From Pseudomonadota bacterium (GTDB lineage Bacteria > Pseudomonadota > Alphaproteobacteria > Thalassobaculales > Thalassobaculaceae): a stretch of DNA of 6,382 bases. Shown here piece by piece: positions 5,400 through 6,382 of this stretch (position 1 is the stretch's first letter; the number at the start of each line of letters is the position of its first letter). Below the pieces are notes generated by a model that was not told the DNA's origin, searched no databases, and saw only the letters and a program-made list of their open reading frames with translations. The translations under genes were made by a program, and so were the position numbers. The DNA is taken from NCBI GenBank assembly GCA_027623845.1, contig JAQBUJ010000204.1, positions 1 to 6,382 of the forward strand, read 5' to 3'.

Positions 5400-6143
5400 A
5401 TGAGCGAAGCGCCCGCACGCGTCTATGGGGCCCGCGCCCGCATGGCGCTGATGGTTCCCTCCACCAATACCGTCGCCGAGACCGAGTTCTGGCGCCTCGC
5501 ACCGGAAGGTTTGACGGTGCATACATCGCGCATGCCGTTTTATGCTGATCGCCACGAGAAGCCTTTTGATGAGATGGAAAGCCATCTGCCGCGGGTGATC
5601 GACGAGGTGAACTCAGCTCTGCCGGACGTTATCGCCTATGGCTGCACCGCCAGTTCCGCCAAGGGCAACCCGGCCGACTATGAGGAATTGCTGAGCCAGA
5701 AAATTGGTAAGCCCACGGTGACCGCCGCCGGCGCCCTGGTCGCCGCCTTGGAGGCGTTCGGCGCCAAACGCATCGCCCTGGTGACGCCCTACCCGCAAGC
5801 AATTAACGACAAGGAGCGGGTGTTTTTCGCTGCGAACGGCATCGAGGTGGTCGAGGATGAAAGCATCATCGTCGATGAAAGTCAGATGCAATTGAAGAAC
5901 ATGAACCGGGTGCCGGTCGCCTTGTTGATCGAGCGGGCCAGTGCGCTCGGCCGGCGCGACGACGTCGATGCGGTGGTGCTGAGCTGCTGTGATATGCCGA
6001 CCCTGGAGGCGATCCCGGCCATCGAAGCGGCGATCGGAAAACCGGTTACCTCCAGTACCCAGGCGTTGTTTTGGCGGGCTGCCAGAACCGCTGGCATTTC
6101 CGAGGCGATTCCGGGCCGGGGGCGGCTGCTGGCTGATAATTAA
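5400..6143 (+). CDS. Asp/Glu racemase-superfamily protein, maleate cis-trans isomerase / arylmalonate decarboxylase type
   Basis: The 247-residue protein has the length and motif pattern of the maleate isomerase / arylmalonate decarboxylase branch of the Asp/Glu racemase superfamily. It opens with the conserved VPSTNTVAETEF (19-30). Two candidate catalytic cysteines are present: Cys82 in AYGCTASSAKG, and Cys196 in LSCCDMPTL, which aligns with the maleate isomerase SxCVQMPSL motif. Arylmalonate decarboxylase keeps only the C-terminal Cys, so two cysteines favour an isomerase or racemase. Maleate isomerase (NicE/MaiA) converts maleate to fumarate at the end of nicotinate degradation; here that substrate is only a possibility. 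The GAKRIALVTPY strand (121-131), conserved in this family, is present. No signal peptide is seen, so it should be cytoplasmic. It is transcribed away from the leftward cluster over a 65-base shared promoter region, suggesting joint control. Subfamily confidence is good; substrate is unknown. Confidence 0.86.
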   Translation: MSEAPARVYGARARMALMVPSTNTVAETEFWRLAPEGLTVHTSRMPFYADRHEKPFDEMESHLPRVIDEVNSALPDVIAYGCTASSAKGNPADYEELLSQKIGKPTVTAAGALVAALEAFGAKRIALVTPYPQAINDKERVFFAANGIEVVEDESIIVDESQMQLKNMNRVPVALLIERASALGRRDDVDAVVLSCCDMPTLEAIPAIEAAIGKPVTSSTQALFWRAARTAGISEAIPGRGRLLADN

Positions 6144-6382
6144 TGCTGCTGGCCAAAGCCACCGTCTTGCGGTCTACGACGACTGAGCCTTGGGATTGAC
6201 GGCGTTATGCACGAGGAATAGGGGGATGCCGAAGGATTTTCCCGGCATTTTCGGCGGCAATTCCCGGCGGGAATTTCGGCGGGACGCTGAACCAATTTGG
6301 GGATAACCCGGACATGATATGAGCGCCCTGACGTTTCATCGCCGCGTGCCGTCATGCTAAATCCTCGTCCAAGAATTTCACA
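6144..6382. other. Intergenic tail without a convincing gene
   Basis: These 239 bases after the isomerase-type gene contain a repeated stem-loop region (6228-6282) and two short frames with ribosome-binding-like sequences. The plus frame is 6226-6306, 26 codons; the minus frame is 6140-6355, 71 codons. Neither shows the G/C-rich third positions of the neighbouring genes. A plus-strand ATG at 6354 stays open to the window end but covers only nine codons and lacks a Shine-Dalgarno sequence. No terminator with a T-run was found. Confidence 0.5.
6228..6282. repeat. GC-rich stem-loop region with two copies of TTCCCGGC...TTCGGCGG
   Basis: TTCCCGGC followed by TTCGGCGG occurs twice, at 6239-6257 and 6261-6282. 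The second copy contains AATTCCC (6259-6265) and GGGAATT (6269-6275), a 7-bp perfect stem with a 3-base loop. GCCGAA (6228-6233) can also pair with TTCGGC (6250-6255). The arrangement resembles dispersed intergenic palindromic elements of proteobacteria, or a terminator without a T-run for the upstream gene. Whether it is repeated elsewhere in the genome cannot be seen here. Confidence 0.55.

Noticed and set aside
4168..5526. A longer, 452-residue version of the MetE-like protein starting at 5526
   Set aside because: The extra 64 residues are Arg-rich, lie over the start of the divergent isomerase-type gene and have no family match. The ATG at 5332-5334 has a good GAGG and gives the canonical N-terminus.
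6195..6223. TTGACG with a 17-base spacer to TAGGGG as a promoter
   Set aside because: The -10 candidate matches TATAAT only at its first two bases, and no convincing gene follows.
6299..6307. A DnaA-box-like TTATCCCCA on the minus strand
   Set aside because: It is a single site with one mismatch to TTATCCACA, without neighbouring boxes or an AT-rich region, so an origin is not supported.

Overview
The window reads as GC-rich bacterial chromosome, most likely from an alphaproteobacterium. This rests on G/C-biased third codon positions, Shine-Dalgarno-led starts and the protein families present; it is an inference, because no rRNA or other taxonomic marker is present. There is no sign of phage, transposon, CRISPR array, tRNA or rRNA.

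Layout. Five complete genes and one partial gene are supported. Reading leftward (minus strand) from about 5334 come a MetE-like zinc methyl/alkyltransferase (4168-5334), an FAD-dependent aromatic-ring-type monooxygenase (2827-4065), a D-2-hydroxyacid dehydrogenase (1838-2830) and a CinA-like protein (468-1739). Last is the 5' part of a small SCP2-like or hydrolase N-terminal gene, which leaves the window at base 1. Reading rightward from 5400 is an Asp/Glu racemase-superfamily protein of the maleate isomerase type (5400-6143). The two directions diverge from a 65-base intergenic spacer (5335-5399). The monooxygenase and dehydrogenase share an ATGA stop/start overlap. The other leftward gaps are about 90-100 bases, so one leftward operon with possible internal processing or promoters is plausible. 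The last 239 bases (6144-6382) hold no convincing gene but do contain a repeated GC-rich stem-loop element.

How the genes may work together. A flavin hydroxylase, a cis-trans isomerase/racemase-type enzyme, an NAD-linked 2-hydroxyacid dehydrogenase and a zinc methyl/alkyltransferase look like part of a small-molecule catabolic module. The monooxygenase and isomerase resemble families used in nicotinate and related aromatic degradation. No ring-cleaving dioxygenase, transporter or regulator lies in the window, so the substrate cannot be read from it.

Points most worth a second look: (i) a 13-bp perfect inverted repeat inside the coding sequence of the partial left-hand gene; (ii) a CinA-like protein whose PncC-type deamidase domain has lost its catalytic Ser motif and TGIAGP motif; (iii) a MetE-like enzyme with Pro where the fourth zinc ligand Glu would be expected; (iv) the unusual gene combination itself.
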